Below are positions 36,758 to 45,165 of a DNA stretch of 64,000 nucleotides, piece after piece. Position numbers and translations under genes: made by a program. Under the pieces are notes generated by a model. It was not told the origin of the DNA, searched no databases, and was given only the letters and a program-made list of their open reading frames with translations. Positions within the stretch are counted from its first letter, which is position 1. Every line of letters begins with the position of its first letter. Source of the DNA: Mariniphaga sp041686935 (GTDB taxonomy: Bacteria > Bacteroidota > Bacteroidia > Bacteroidales > Prolixibacteraceae); contig JAWLCW010000001.1 of the NCBI GenBank assembly GCA_041686935.1, positions 372,001 to 436,000 of the forward strand, in the 5' to 3' direction.

Positions 36758-38442
36758 TTTCAACCAAAAAACATATTCAGCAGCTGGCGGCCATTATGCA
36801 TGCCAAAGCGATTGAAGACATTGTCATTTCGCCTGGTTCGCGTAGTGGCCCGTTGGTACATACTTTCGTTGGCAGCGGAAAATTTAACTGCCGCAGCGTT
36901 GTTGACGAACGCAGCGCCGGTTATTTTGCTCTCGGTCTTGCACAGGCGAAACAAAAACCGGTGGCGCTGGTTTGCAGTTCGGGAACAGCTACACTCAATT
37001 TTGCACCTGCTGTTGCCGAAGCCTTTTATCAGAATATTCCACTGATTCTGCTCACTGCCGATCGGCCTGCTTACTGGATTGACCAGGGCGAAAATCAGAC
37101 CATCCGTCAAAACAACATTTACCGCGATTTCTGCAAAAAGGAAATCACACTGCCCATGGGTGAATCGGAAAAGGAACTTTGGTTTGCCGGACGAATCATC
37201 AACGAAACGCTGAATATTGCTGTTACAGGAACACCCGGCCCGGTGCACATCAACATTCCGCTGGAAGAACCACTACACGATTTACTGGATGAAGATATGC
37301 CATCTGTAAAAATTATCGAATCCACAGAAATACAACCGTTATTGACGGAAAACGAATTGAAAAAACTGGCTGCGATTTTCAATAAAGCTAAAAAAGTATT
37401 GATTTTGGCGGGCCAGCAATTTCCCAATGCGCAACTGGAAAAAATGCTGGTTGAGTTTTCGGAAAAGACCGGTGCTGTGATTTTAAAAGAACACCTGGCC
37501 AATCTGAATTCACCGCAGTTTATGGGAAGTGTGGATATCCTGATGACTTCCCTGCTTTCGGAAAACCCGGAAGATTTCAGACCCGATTTGCTCATTACAT
37601 TCGGCGGTTCGTTTGTTTCCAAACCGCTCAAACAGTTTCTGCGGAAAAACAAACCTGAAAATCACTGGCACCTGAGTTTGTCCGGTCAGCATTACGATAC
37701 CTATCAGTCTCTCACACGGGTGATAAACATGGAAACTGCTGATTTTTTTGCTCAGCTTTCTGAACAGATGATTTCAAAAGAAAAAGTGTATTTCAACCGC
37801 TGGAAAGTGAAGGAGCAGCAGGTGAACAAGGTTCGAGAAGAATTTATTACGCAGGTTGATTACAGTGACCTGAAGGTCTTTGATATCATTCAAAAGAAAA
37901 TCCCAAAAAATTCAATGGTTCATTTGGGAAACAGCTCTCCGGTGCGTTATGCACTTATTTGCGAAAAAGCCAAAAACGTGGAATACTTTGGAAACCGAGG
38001 CGTCAGCGGAATTGATGGTTCGTTATCAACAGCTGTTGGATTTGCATCCTATTCGGAAAAACTGAATACTGTCATTCTGGGCGACCTTTCGTTTTTCTAC
38101 GATTCCAACGCGCTGTGGAATAAATACTTGGGCGATAATTTGCGCATCATTGTCATTCACAACGGCGGCGGAAACATTTTCAGCATGATAAAAGGCCCGG
38201 GAGAATCGCCGGCGTTCAACGAATTCTTTTTTACAGAAAATAAATTCAGCGCCGAAGGAATGGCGAAAACTTTCGGTCTGGATTATTTCCGGGCTGAAAA
38301 TGAGGTTGATTTAGAACAACAACTGAAAAAATTCTGGTCACCCGAACAGGAAAAAGCGGCTGTTCTTGAGGTTTTTACTGAAGCTGAAATGAATACTAAA
38401 GTTTTCCGCCAGTTATTTAAGGAGGTTAAAATTGCCATTTAG
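36754..38442 (+). CDS. menD: SEPHCHC synthase
   Basis: A 562-residue ThDP enzyme that joins 2-oxoglutarate-derived succinic semialdehyde to isochorismate, making 2-succinyl-5-enolpyruvyl-6-hydroxy-3-cyclohexene-1-carboxylate. The N-terminal Pyr domain has DIVISPGSRSGPLVHTF, VDERSAGYFALGLAQ (Glu for ThDP activation) and CSSGTATLNFAPAVAEAFYQ. The C-terminal PP domain has RGVSGIDGSLSTAVGFA, LGDLSFFYDSNALWN and IVIHNGGGNIFSMI. Overlap of 4 bp with menF marks an operon. A 391-bp insertion of relic DNA separates it from menB. Confidence 0.96.
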   Translation: MISTKKHIQQLAAIMHAKAIEDIVISPGSRSGPLVHTFVGSGKFNCRSVVDERSAGYFALGLAQAKQKPVALVCSSGTATLNFAPAVAEAFYQNIPLILLTADRPAYWIDQGENQTIRQNNIYRDFCKKEITLPMGESEKELWFAGRIINETLNIAVTGTPGPVHINIPLEEPLHDLLDEDMPSVKIIESTEIQPLLTENELKKLAAIFNKAKKVLILAGQQFPNAQLEKMLVEFSEKTGAVILKEHLANLNSPQFMGSVDILMTSLLSENPEDFRPDLLITFGGSFVSKPLKQFLRKNKPENHWHLSLSGQHYDTYQSLTRVINMETADFFAQLSEQMISKEKVYFNRWKVKEQQVNKVREEFITQVDYSDLKVFDIIQKKIPKNSMVHLGNSSPVRYALICEKAKNVEYFGNRGVSGIDGSLSTAVGFASYSEKLNTVILGDLSFFYDSNALWNKYLGDNLRIIVIHNGGGNIFSMIKGPGESPAFNEFFFTENKFSAEGMAKTFGLDYFRAENEVDLEQQLKKFWSPEQEKAAVLEVFTEAEMNTKVFRQLFKEVKIAI

Positions 38443-38495
38443 AAAAAATTGGAGCAACAACTCTTTTTCTATATTTTTGAGTAAAATTTACTGCC

Positions 38496-38696
38496 ATGAG
38501 AAAATGGGAAAAACATATTGAAGCTAATCCTGAAATTATGTAAGGGAAACCGGTAATTAAAGGAACCCGCATCCCGGTTGATTTGATTCTCGAAAAAATG
38601 TCAAACGGATAGAATTTTCAGGAATTTTATAAGGATTATCCGGGTCTAAATAAGGAAGAATTATATGCGTGTTTAAACTATGTTTCTCCTTCGTGA
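38496..38696 (+). pseudogene. DUF433 protein gene relic, two in-frame stops
   Basis: From the ATG at 38496 one reading frame spells MRKWEKHIEANPEIM, stop, GKPVIKGTRIPVDLILEKMS, NG, stop, then NFQEFYKDYPGLNKEELYAC and a third stop at 38694-38696. The GKPVIKGTRIPVDLILE core is the DUF433 signature, a small protein often acting as antitoxin beside a PIN-like DUF5615 toxin. The two internal stops make it a dead copy and no partner is present. It is embedded between menD and menB, so it is a decayed insertion into the operon. Confidence 0.8.
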
Positions 38697-38699
38697 AAT

Positions 38700-38760
38700 T
38701 TTGTGTCTTTGAGCCTTAGTGGCCGAAAATATTATGCCACCAGGACACCAAGACACAAAG
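38700..38760. repeat. Hairpin repeat of the TTTGTGTCTTTG type
   Basis: The left arm 38700-38723 (TTTGTGTCTTTGAGCC, TTAGTGGC) and the right arm 38736-38760 are inverted copies (GCCACCAGGACACCAAGACACAAAG) with a few mismatches and a 12-nt loop. Sequences of this kind recur in intergenic DNA of many Bacteroidota, from memory. With the DUF433 relic it fills most of the 391-bp menD-menB gap. It could be a folded mRNA element or a small non-autonomous element. Confidence 0.6.
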
Positions 38761-38833
38761 AATCACAAAAAATTTTAGTGAAATAAAAATACTTACGGAC
38801 TGCAATGCTTGTTTAATCGTTAACAAAAAAATA

Positions 38834-39658
38834 ATGGACAAAAAACGCAACTGGGAAACCATCAAAGAATATGAAGACATTTTTTTCGATTATTTCGACG
38901 GAATTGGAAAAATCACCATTAACCGCGAGCGGTACCGGAATGCGTTCCGGCCAACCACGGTGAATGAAATGAGCGATGCCTTGCGCATTTGCCGCGAAGA
39001 CCAGCGCATCAATGTGGTGGTGCTCACCGGCGCCGGCGACAAGGCGTTTTGTTCGGGCGGCGACCAAAACGTAAAAGGACACGGTGGCTACATCGATAAA
39101 GACGGCATTCCGCGCCTGAATATTCTCGAGGTACAGCGCCAGATTCGCAGTATGCCCAAACCGGTGATTGCCATGGTAAATGGCTATGCTATTGGTGGCG
39201 GTCATGTGCTGCATGTGGTTTGCGACATCAGCATTGCCAGCGAAAATGCTATCTTCGGGCAAACCGGCCCCAAAGTAGGCAGTTTCGACGCCGGGCTTGG
39301 TTCATCTTATCTGGCCAGCATTGTGGGACAAAAGAAAGCCCGCGAAATCTGGTTCATGTGCCGCCAGTACTCGGCTTCCGAAGCGCTTGAGATGGGACTG
39401 GTGAACAAAGTGGTTCCTTTTGACCAACTGGAAGACGAAGTGGTGGCCTGGGCACAAAAAATGCAGGAACACAGTCCGCTGGCCTTGCGCATGCTCAAAC
39501 TCGGACTGAATGCCGAACTCGACGGACAGGTGGGAATTCAGGAATTTGCGGGGAACGCTACCCTTCTGTATTACCTCACCGAAGAAGCACAGGAAGGCAA
39601 ACATGCGTTCCTCGAAAAACGCAAACCCGATTTTCAGAAGTATCCAAAGTTTCCCTAA
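38834..39658 (+). CDS. menB: 1,4-dihydroxy-2-naphthoyl-CoA synthase
   Basis: A 274-residue crotonase-fold enzyme that closes o-succinylbenzoyl-CoA to DHNA-CoA. Its signatures are KITINRERYRNAFRPTTVNE, LTGAGDKAFCSGGDQNVKGH, the MenB-specific MVNGYAIGGGHVLHVVCDIS, FGQTGPKVGSFDAGLGSSYL, and AREIWFMCRQYSASEALEMG. The C-terminal lid is typical (KKRKPDFQKYP-like end). It is separated from menD by a relic/hairpin stretch, and from menA by an inserted AAA ATPase gene. A 6-bp perfect palindrome pair GCATTT/AAATGC (39665-39678) follows the stop. Confidence 0.96.
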   Translation: MDKKRNWETIKEYEDIFFDYFDGIGKITINRERYRNAFRPTTVNEMSDALRICREDQRINVVVLTGAGDKAFCSGGDQNVKGHGGYIDKDGIPRLNILEVQRQIRSMPKPVIAMVNGYAIGGGHVLHVVCDISIASENAIFGQTGPKVGSFDAGLGSSYLASIVGQKKAREIWFMCRQYSASEALEMGLVNKVVPFDQLEDEVVAWAQKMQEHSPLALRMLKLGLNAELDGQVGIQEFAGNATLLYYLTEEAQEGKHAFLEKRKPDFQKYPKFP

Positions 39659-39688
39659 ACGAGTGCATTTTGAAATGCAAAACACAAT

Positions 39689-39758
39689 GTTACATTTTTG
39701 TAACTTACAATTTTGTAACTTACAACTTAGTTAGCTATATTTGTAACAAAATTGTAAC
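39689..39758. promoter_or_regulatory. Array of GTAAC/TTGTAA operator-like half-sites
   Basis: Five GTAAC half-sites occur in 70 bp: inverted at 39689-39693, then direct at 39700, 39715, 39743 and 39754. Two perfect 15-bp-spaced palindromes, TTGTAA-C-TTACAA, lie at 39698-39710 and 39713-39725. The sites overlap the promoter minus-33 box, the leader and run up to the start codon of the ATPase gene. This is what a multi-site autoregulator would need. The binding protein is unknown. Confidence 0.6.
39712..39743 (+). promoter_or_regulatory. Full Bacteroidota promoter for the AAA ATPase gene
   Basis: TTTG at 39712-39715, a 20-nt spacer, then TATATTTG at 39736-39743 fit the housekeeping sigma consensus TTTG-N19-21-TANNTTTG exactly. 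The start codon lies 16 bp downstream. This gives the ATPase a transcript of its own within the men cluster and could also serve menA, menC and menE. Confidence 0.7.
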
Positions 39759-40895
39759 ATGGAAACGCCATTTGTTTTTGGAAGGTTGGCCATTAAAAAA
39801 AATTTCACCAACAGGGAAGAAGAAAAAAGCAGACTCATCAATAATTTTTTGATGTTGGTTAATACTGCGCTGATTTCACCACGGCGATGGGGAAAATCTT
39901 CATTGGTTGAAAAAGCGGCACTCGAAGCCGGAAAATCGGATAAAAATCTCAGGTTTTGCTTTATTGATGCATTTAATGTACGAACAGAAGAACAGTTTTA
40001 CCAGGCACTTGCAACAGAAGTACTAAAATCCTCGGCTACAAAACTTGAAATGCTGATTGACAATGCAAAAACGTTCATGGGAAAGTTTCTTCCCAAATTA
40101 TCCTTTAGTCCTGACAATCAAAATGAAGTTTCGCTTAGTCTGGATTGGAATGAAGTGAAAAAACAGCCCGATGACATTTTGAATATGGTAGAAAAAATAG
40201 CCGTTGCAAAGGGTTGGAAGTTTGTGGTATGCATCGATGAATTTCAAAATATTGCAACATTTCAAAATCCGGTAGCTTTTCAGAAAAAACTGAGGGCCAA
40301 CTGGCAAAAACACCAGCACACCGCCTATTGCTTATATGGCAGTAAACGCCACATGTTGATGGATGTTTTCACTGATACTTCCATGCCTTTTTACAAGTTT
40401 GGCGACCTGATGTTCCTTGAAAAAATAGAAAAAGAGGATTGGATTAAATTTATTACAGGCCGGTTTAAGGATACAAAAAAATCAATTTCAAAGTCAAATG
40501 CAGCTTTGATCGCAGATTTGGCCGAATGTCATCCATACTATGTTCAGCAATTGGCCCAGCAGTGCTGGTTTCGAACCAAAGATGAATGCAGTGAAGAAAC
40601 GGTTTATGAAGCACATGAAGGGATTGTCGATCAGTTTAGTTTACTTTTTCAATCGAAAACCGAAGAATTGAGCAACTCCCAGGTCAATTTTTTTAAAGCG
40701 TTGCTCCACGATGTGACACAATTTAGTTCAAAGGAAACGATGGATAGTTACAACCTGGGAACCTCTGCAAATGTCGTTCGAATAAAAAAGTCCCTGGAAA
40801 ACAAAGAAATAATCGATATTCGCAGCAATGATATTACGTTACTTGACCCGATGTATAAAAGCTGGCTGAAAACCAGATATTTTAAAATGCAATAG
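39759..40895 (+). CDS. Archaeal-type AAA ATPase with C-terminal winged helix, inserted in the men cluster
   Basis: A 378-residue protein of the archaeal ATPase/ATPase_2 class. It has Walker A in LISPRRWGKSSLVEKA (residues 41-49, Arg-rich like others of this class), Walker B in KFVVCIDEFQNIATFQ near residue 155, and a sensor-like CLYGSKRHMLMDVF. A C-terminal winged-helix region reads SSKETMDSYNLGTSANVVRI, KKSLENKEIID. No nuclease, membrane or transposase domain is seen. It is 3 bp before menA, yet not part of menaquinone synthesis in any known pathway. An operator array and a strong promoter precede it. Function is unknown; related genes are often strain-variable and may act in DNA-linked or defence roles, but nothing here proves that. 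Confidence 0.85.
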   Translation: METPFVFGRLAIKKNFTNREEEKSRLINNFLMLVNTALISPRRWGKSSLVEKAALEAGKSDKNLRFCFIDAFNVRTEEQFYQALATEVLKSSATKLEMLIDNAKTFMGKFLPKLSFSPDNQNEVSLSLDWNEVKKQPDDILNMVEKIAVAKGWKFVVCIDEFQNIATFQNPVAFQKKLRANWQKHQHTAYCLYGSKRHMLMDVFTDTSMPFYKFGDLMFLEKIEKEDWIKFITGRFKDTKKSISKSNAALIADLAECHPYYVQQLAQQCWFRTKDECSEETVYEAHEGIVDQFSLLFQSKTEELSNSQVNFFKALLHDVTQFSSKETMDSYNLGTSANVVRIKKSLENKEIIDIRSNDITLLDPMYKSWLKTRYFKMQ

Positions 40896-40897
40896 CT

Positions 40898-41809
40898 ATG
40901 GCTGAAGTTAAATCCTGGATAAATGCAGCCCGTCCGCGGACGCTTCCTTTGGCGCTTTCGGGAATTTTTATGGGATGCGGATTGGCGTGGTTTTACGGTG
41001 CCATCAACGCAACCGTGAGTGTGCTGGCCATTGTTACCGCTACGCTCATCCAGGTTTTTTCCAATTTTGCCAACGATTACGGTGACAGTCAGAAAGGCAC
41101 CGACAACCAATTCCGTCTGGGCCCGACCCGCACCGTACAAAGTGGTGAAATCAGCCATATAGAGATGGAAACCGGAATGATTGTAGTTGGCGGGCTCAGT
41201 TTTCTAACCGGAATTCTGCTGGTTTTTCTGGGAACCTGGCACATTTCAAAAATTGCCTTTTTTACATTCATTGGATTTGGAATTTTATCTCTGATTGCAG
41301 CCTATTTTTACACCGCCGGTAAAAAATCCTACGGCTATATTGGGCTGGGCGATTTGTTCGTTTTCCTGTTTTTTGGATTGCTGCCTGTGCCGGGGGTTTT
41401 TTACCTGAATGCCGGATTTTTACCGGCTGAGATTTTTCTGTTGGCTGTTACCATCGGGCTTTTCAGTACCGGTGTTCTGAACCTGAATAACATGCGCGAC
41501 ATCGTTAACGACCGCAACTCCGGAAAAATTACCATTCCGGTGCGGATGGGTGCACAAAAGGCCCGTTTTTACCATTTGTCGATGATTTTGGGCGGATGGA
41601 TTTTTGCGCTTGTTTTTACACTAAAATATTTTCAATCGATTTGGCAGTTGCTGTTCCTGGTCACACTCCCGTTTTTTGTACTCGATTTGTGGAAGATTTT
41701 TCGTATTCAGAATGAAAAAGAACTCGACCCGTTTCTGAAACGGCTGGCACTTTCCACCCTTGCTTTCACTTTGCTTTTTTGTTTCGGATTCATAATTTCA
41801 GCCCCATGA
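40898..41809 (+). CDS. menA: 1,4-dihydroxy-2-naphthoate polyprenyltransferase
   Basis: A 303-residue UbiA-type membrane prenyltransferase that attaches the isoprenoid tail to DHNA. The two Asp-rich metal/diphosphate motifs are FANDYGDSQKGTDN (near residue 65) and DIVNDRNSGKITIPVRMG (near residue 205), among about nine helices. The N-terminus KSWINAARPRTLPLALSGI is characteristic. It overlaps menC by 4 bp (ATGA) and starts 3 bp after the ATPase stop. The product, demethylmenaquinone, still needs the MenG/UbiE methyltransferase, which is not in the window. Confidence 0.96.
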   Translation: MAEVKSWINAARPRTLPLALSGIFMGCGLAWFYGAINATVSVLAIVTATLIQVFSNFANDYGDSQKGTDNQFRLGPTRTVQSGEISHIEMETGMIVVGGLSFLTGILLVFLGTWHISKIAFFTFIGFGILSLIAAYFYTAGKKSYGYIGLGDLFVFLFFGLLPVPGVFYLNAGFLPAEIFLLAVTIGLFSTGVLNLNNMRDIVNDRNSGKITIPVRMGAQKARFYHLSMILGGWIFALVFTLKYFQSIWQLLFLVTLPFFVLDLWKIFRIQNEKELDPFLKRLALSTLAFTLLFCFGFIISAP

Positions 41810-42852
41810 AAGCACATTTCAAAAAATACGACCTGCAGTTTAAACGCCCTGCAAAAACTTCGCATGGAGAATACCGAATGCGAACGGTCTGGTTCTTATT
41901 TTTAGAAGAAAACGACAAAACCGGAATTGGAGAATGTGCCCCGTTGCCCGGCCTCAGCACCGAAACTCCAGAAGAAGTGGAAACGCTCCTGAAAAAAATT
42001 TGCACCAATCCGGCTTATTTTGTTGAAAATCCCATTGAAACTCAAAATATTTCTTCTGTTCGTTTTGCCTTCGAAACCGCCTTGCCGGATTTGCAAAACG
42101 GAGGCCGCCAGATTCTTTTTTCTTCTGATTTTTCTGAAGGGAAAAAGGGAATCCCCATCAACGGGTTAGTTTGGATGGGTGAAGCAGATTTTATGTTGCA
42201 GCAGATTCAGGAAAAAATTGAAGCCGGTTTTCACTGTATCAAACTAAAAATTGGCAGTCTCAATTTCGAAAAGGAACTGGAGATTCTCGGCAGCATTCGG
42301 GGAAAATACGATGCAGGGCAGATTACTTTACGGGTGGATGCCAACGGCGCTTTCAAACCAAATGAAGCGCTGGAAAAATTGCAGCGGTTGGCACCATTCG
42401 ATATCCATTCCGTTGAACAACCCATCACTGCAGGACAGTGGAATGAGATGGCTGCGGTTTGCAAAGAATCACCCATTCCGGTAGCGCTCGATGAAGAACT
42501 GATTGGTATTTATTCCAACAATGAAAAAGAAAAACTACTCGATGCCATTCAACCGCAGTTCCTTGTTTTAAAACCCAGTCTGCACGGCGGGTTTTCAGGT
42601 TGTAACGAATGGATTGAACTGGCAGAAAAGCGTTCAATTGGCTGGTGGGTTACTTCCTATCTGGAATCAAATATCGGGCTGAATGCCATTGCACAGTGGA
42701 CTTTTAACAAAAATGCGCAAGGGTACCAGGGACTGGGAACAGGCGGTCTGTTTACCAACAACATCTTATCTCCGTTGGAAATCAGAGGCGAAGAATTGTT
42801 GTTTAATCCTGAGAAAAATTTTGAATTTCCTAAAAAAATTTTTACGACATGA
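41806..42852 (+). CDS. menC: o-succinylbenzoate synthase
   Basis: A 348-residue enolase-superfamily enzyme dehydrating SHCHC to o-succinylbenzoate. Catalytic features are HCIKLKIGSLNFEKEL (KxK base), LRVDANGAFKPNEALEKLQR, HSVEQPI, VALDEELIG (metal ligands Asp, Glu, Asp) and FLVLKPSLHGGFSG (second catalytic Lys), with the terminal GLGTGGLFTNN. The ATG at 41806 overlaps the menA stop; the upstream TTG at 41779 is less likely. Overlaps menE by 4 bp. The MenC call rests on context, since dipeptide epimerases share the fold. Confidence 0.93.
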   Translation: MKAHFKKYDLQFKRPAKTSHGEYRMRTVWFLFLEENDKTGIGECAPLPGLSTETPEEVETLLKKICTNPAYFVENPIETQNISSVRFAFETALPDLQNGGRQILFSSDFSEGKKGIPINGLVWMGEADFMLQQIQEKIEAGFHCIKLKIGSLNFEKELEILGSIRGKYDAGQITLRVDANGAFKPNEALEKLQRLAPFDIHSVEQPITAGQWNEMAAVCKESPIPVALDEELIGIYSNNEKEKLLDAIQPQFLVLKPSLHGGFSGCNEWIELAEKRSIGWWVTSYLESNIGLNAIAQWTFNKNAQGYQGLGTGGLFTNNILSPLEIRGEELLFNPEKNFEFPKKIFTT

Positions 42853-43907
42853 ACTTGTTTCCGGAACATATCAAACTGTTGGGTGAAAAAGTTTTGGTGG
42901 ATGAATTTATCCAAAGAAATTACACCACAGAACCGGAAAAAGAACTGGCCGGTTTTCTGAAAGAATGGAATTTAAAGGAAGATTTTATTGAAGTGAAAAC
43001 TTCGGGAAGTACCGGTACGCCCAAAATCATCCGGTTAAAAAAAGAGTTTGTGGCCGAAAGTGCACAGCGAACCCTTCATTCTTTTCAACTTAAAAAAAAC
43101 GACCGGATTTTACACTGTCTTCCGATAAAATACATTGCCGGAAAACTGATGGTAGTCCGCGCTCTGTTAGGTGAACTCAACCTGCATTTAGTAGAGCCTT
43201 CCACCGATTTTGCTTTTTTGAAAATGGAAAGGTTCCGGTTTGCAGCAATGGTTCCCAACCAGGTTGCCAAAATTTTGAAAGCAGAATCAAAACCGGGAGA
43301 GTTGCTGGAGAGTATTGAAAAACTGCTGATTGGCGGTTCGGCTGTTCCTTATTTTCTGGAAAAACGGCTTCAAAATCTGAAAACCGCTTGTTACTCCAGT
43401 TACGCCATGACTGAAACCGCCACGCACATTGCGTTGCGAAAAATTAACGGTGCCGATGCTGACGGCTGGTATCATTGCCTGGAAAAAGTCAAGGTAAATT
43501 TATCTGCTGAAGGCTGCCTGCAGATTTTTATGCCCGGACAGACCGAACAGCCACTGCAAACCACCGACTTAGCGGAACTGAAAGATGAAAAAACCTTCCG
43601 GATTCTGGGCCGCAGCGACAATGTAATTATTTCCGGCGGCATCAAATTTTCACCCGAGCAAATAGAGAAAAAACTGGAACCGTTTATTTCAGAGCCGTTT
43701 TTGATTTCATCCCTGCCGCATGAATCGCTGGGAGAACAATTGGTGTTGTTAGTGGAAGGGGAAAAATCCGATGAATACGCAAAGAGGTTACAGGAAATTT
43801 GCCGGCAAAACCTTGGCAGGTACGAACAACCCCGGGAAATTCTATTTGTTTCAGAGATTCCTAAAACTGAAAACGGAAAGCCCGACAGGAAATGTATTAA
43901 ATTTTGA
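42849..43907 (+). CDS. menE: o-succinylbenzoate-CoA ligase
   Basis: A 352-residue adenylate-forming ligase activating o-succinylbenzoate with CoA. It has the P-loop VKTSGSTGTPKIIRLKKEFV (about residue 50), SSYAMTETATHIAL, GRSDNVIISGGIKFSPEQIE and C-terminal catalytic Lys in PKTENGKPDRK. It is about 100 residues shorter than the usual 450-residue MenE, missing part of the N-terminal region, which is normal in Bacteroidota. It is the last gene of the men cluster. A minus-strand terminator for the convergent gene starts 38 bp downstream and may serve both. Confidence 0.93.
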   Translation: MNLFPEHIKLLGEKVLVDEFIQRNYTTEPEKELAGFLKEWNLKEDFIEVKTSGSTGTPKIIRLKKEFVAESAQRTLHSFQLKKNDRILHCLPIKYIAGKLMVVRALLGELNLHLVEPSTDFAFLKMERFRFAAMVPNQVAKILKAESKPGELLESIEKLLIGGSAVPYFLEKRLQNLKTACYSSYAMTETATHIALRKINGADADGWYHCLEKVKVNLSAEGCLQIFMPGQTEQPLQTTDLAELKDEKTFRILGRSDNVIISGGIKFSPEQIEKKLEPFISEPFLISSLPHESLGEQLVLLVEGEKSDEYAKRLQEICRQNLGRYEQPREILFVSEIPKTENGKPDRKCIKF

Positions 43908-43944
43908 AGTGCAAATTTTTATTTGGTTGTGTAAAAAAATGAAA

Positions 43945-43977
43945 TAAAAAAACCGCTCCTTAAGTGCAGGAACGGCT
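43945..43977 (-). terminator. Intrinsic terminator between menE and the small secreted-protein gene
   Basis: On the minus strand CCG-TT-CCT pairs with AGG-AG-CGG around a 7-nt loop, then seven T. It ends transcription of the 44012-44362 gene. The A-rich other side (plus strand) is followed by a CTT stretch, so action on menE is weaker. Confidence 0.6.
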
Positions 43978-44011
43978 TGGGAATTTCTTCTGCGAAAAAG
44001 AATATGAACAG

Positions 44012-44362
44012 CTAATTTGAGTTTTCCAGTTTAATTTTTACCTGGTTTTCTTTTCCATTTAATTGCAAAGTTTCTACAGAACTTTTATATGAAATGTAGT
44101 TGGCAACCAGTTTGTATTCACCGGGCTTAACGTTGTCGAAAGTGAATTTGCCATCGAAATCGGTGTATGCTTTTGTTTTGGTACCTTCTATTTTTACTTC
44201 AACGCCTACTAAAAGTTCTCCTGATGTGGAATCGAAAACGGTTCCCGAGAGAGCAACAGATGCAGTGTTATCGGAATTTACGGCTGATTTTCCTTCTTTT
44301 TCATTTGCAGTAACTGCTACTGCAAGCATAATTGATAAAAAGCCAATAATTAATTTTTTCAT
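44012..44362 (-). CDS. Small secreted carboxypeptidase-regulatory-like domain protein
   Basis: A 116-residue protein with a Sec signal peptide (MKKLIIGFLSIMLAVAVTA) and one CarboxypepD_reg-like beta-sandwich (about 38-113; VALSGTVFDSTSGELLVGVE, GKFTFDNVKPGEYKLVANYI). The same fold starts SusC/TonB-type receptors, including the one at 48.1-51.0 kb, but here it stands alone without plug or barrel. It is probably periplasmic or surface-located. Two TTACA boxes 11 bp apart (44431-44446) lie upstream. Function unknown; a partner for TonB-dependent proteins is one possibility. Confidence 0.8.
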   Translation of the reverse strand: MKKLIIGFLSIMLAVAVTANEKEGKSAVNSDNTASVALSGTVFDSTSGELLVGVEVKIEGTKTKAYTDFDGKFTFDNVKPGEYKLVANYISYKSSVETLQLNGKENQVKIKLENSN

Positions 44363-44430
44363 TTTACAGGAATTTAAAATAATTCAGTGTAAAAGTACGC
44401 CTGGGTCATTAAATGGCGGTTAAGGAAATA

Positions 44431-44446
44431 TTACAGTTTTGTTACA
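44431..44446. promoter_or_regulatory. TTACA direct repeats, 11-bp period (Pho-box-like)
   Basis: TTACA at 44431-44435 and again at 44442-44446, start to start 11 bp, about 70-85 bp upstream of the 44362 start codon. The 11-bp phase is the one recognised by PhoB/PhoP family dimers. The DNA is AT-rich, so the match could be accidental. Confidence 0.3.
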
Positions 44447-44456
44447 TTTTTTGTGG

Positions 44457-44915
44457 TTAGTATTTTCTTTCATTTACAAGGTTTCCGGCGCCGTCGTAAC
44501 TCTTCCAGGTTCCGGTTTTTTGTCCGTTGGTGTATTGGAGTTCATAAAGCAGTTTTCCCTGGTCATTCCAGATAATCCACTTGCCGTGTTTCTGACCATT
44601 CTTGTAACGGGCCACAGAAACAAGGACATTATCGCTGTTGAACATTTCCCATTTGCCGTGCATCAGGTTATTTTTATAGGAGCGGATTTCGTTCAGCCGG
44701 CCGTTTTCAAAATAAATTTTTACTTTTCCGTGCTTTTTTCCCTCTTTTACTTTCATCTCCATCTTCACCTGCCCATTATCGTACAAAGTACTGTACGACC
44801 CGGAATAGAGTTCATTGCTTTTGTAATAAAGGCCATCAATTTCCTGGATTTCCTGTGCGTTTGTTCCCTGAAGGAACAATATGGCCATTCCTAAAACCAA
44901 CAAAATTCTGTTCAT
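44457..44915 (-). CDS. Secreted MORN-repeat protein
   Basis: A 152-residue protein with a signal peptide (ILLVLGMAILFLQGTNAQ) followed by about five MORN-like repeats with the G-x-x-x-G-x-W/K-x-x-Y/W-x-x-x-G pattern (GKKHGKVKIYFENGRLNEIR, NLMHGKWEMFNSDN, GQKHGKWIIWNDQGKLLYEL, GQKTGTWKSYDGAGNLV). Such YwqK-like repeats are common in Bacteroidota secreted proteins. Their ligand is unknown, and the antitoxin label sometimes given to the family is not supported by any toxin here. Separated by 95 bp from the preceding small gene. Confidence 0.85.
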   Translation of the reverse strand: MNRILLVLGMAILFLQGTNAQEIQEIDGLYYKSNELYSGSYSTLYDNGQVKMEMKVKEGKKHGKVKIYFENGRLNEIRSYKNNLMHGKWEMFNSDNVLVSVARYKNGQKHGKWIIWNDQGKLLYELQYTNGQKTGTWKSYDGAGNLVNERKY

Positions 44916-45065
44916 TTGTATTTTTTAAAGTATTCTTAATCTTCAAAATAACTGTTTTTTAACGGAAGTTCAGGTAAAAGTACCATTAAATAAAGTCTGC
45001 CAGTGATATTTTAAACCTGTATTTTCCAAAGTCAAATTTAACGATTATCCGCCATTTGTTGTTTT

Positions 45066-45096
45066 AAAAAGGCCCCGGGCTTTCGCCCAAGGCCTT
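45066..45096 (-). terminator. Intrinsic terminator after the beta-helix surface protein gene
   Basis: On the minus strand AAGGCC-TT-GGGC pairs with GCCC-GG-GGCCTT around GAAA, then TTTTT. A stable GNRA-capped hairpin 70 bp after the stop codon at 45166. It closes the TonB receptor/beta-helix unit. Confidence 0.75.
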
Positions 45097-45165
45097 GAAG
45101 CTGGTAAAATTACCAACTTAAACACTGCATCGTATATCTTTTTTAATGTTCAAAACACATACTTT

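Noticed and set aside
39689..39758. GTAAC repeats as a small CRISPR array
   Set aside because: The units are 5-13 bp with irregular spacing and overlap a promoter; there are no spacers of constant length and no cas genes.
43945..43977. A small RNA gene between menE and the next gene
   Set aside because: The hairpin with T-tract is fully explained as a terminator for the minus-strand gene; no promoter element faces it.
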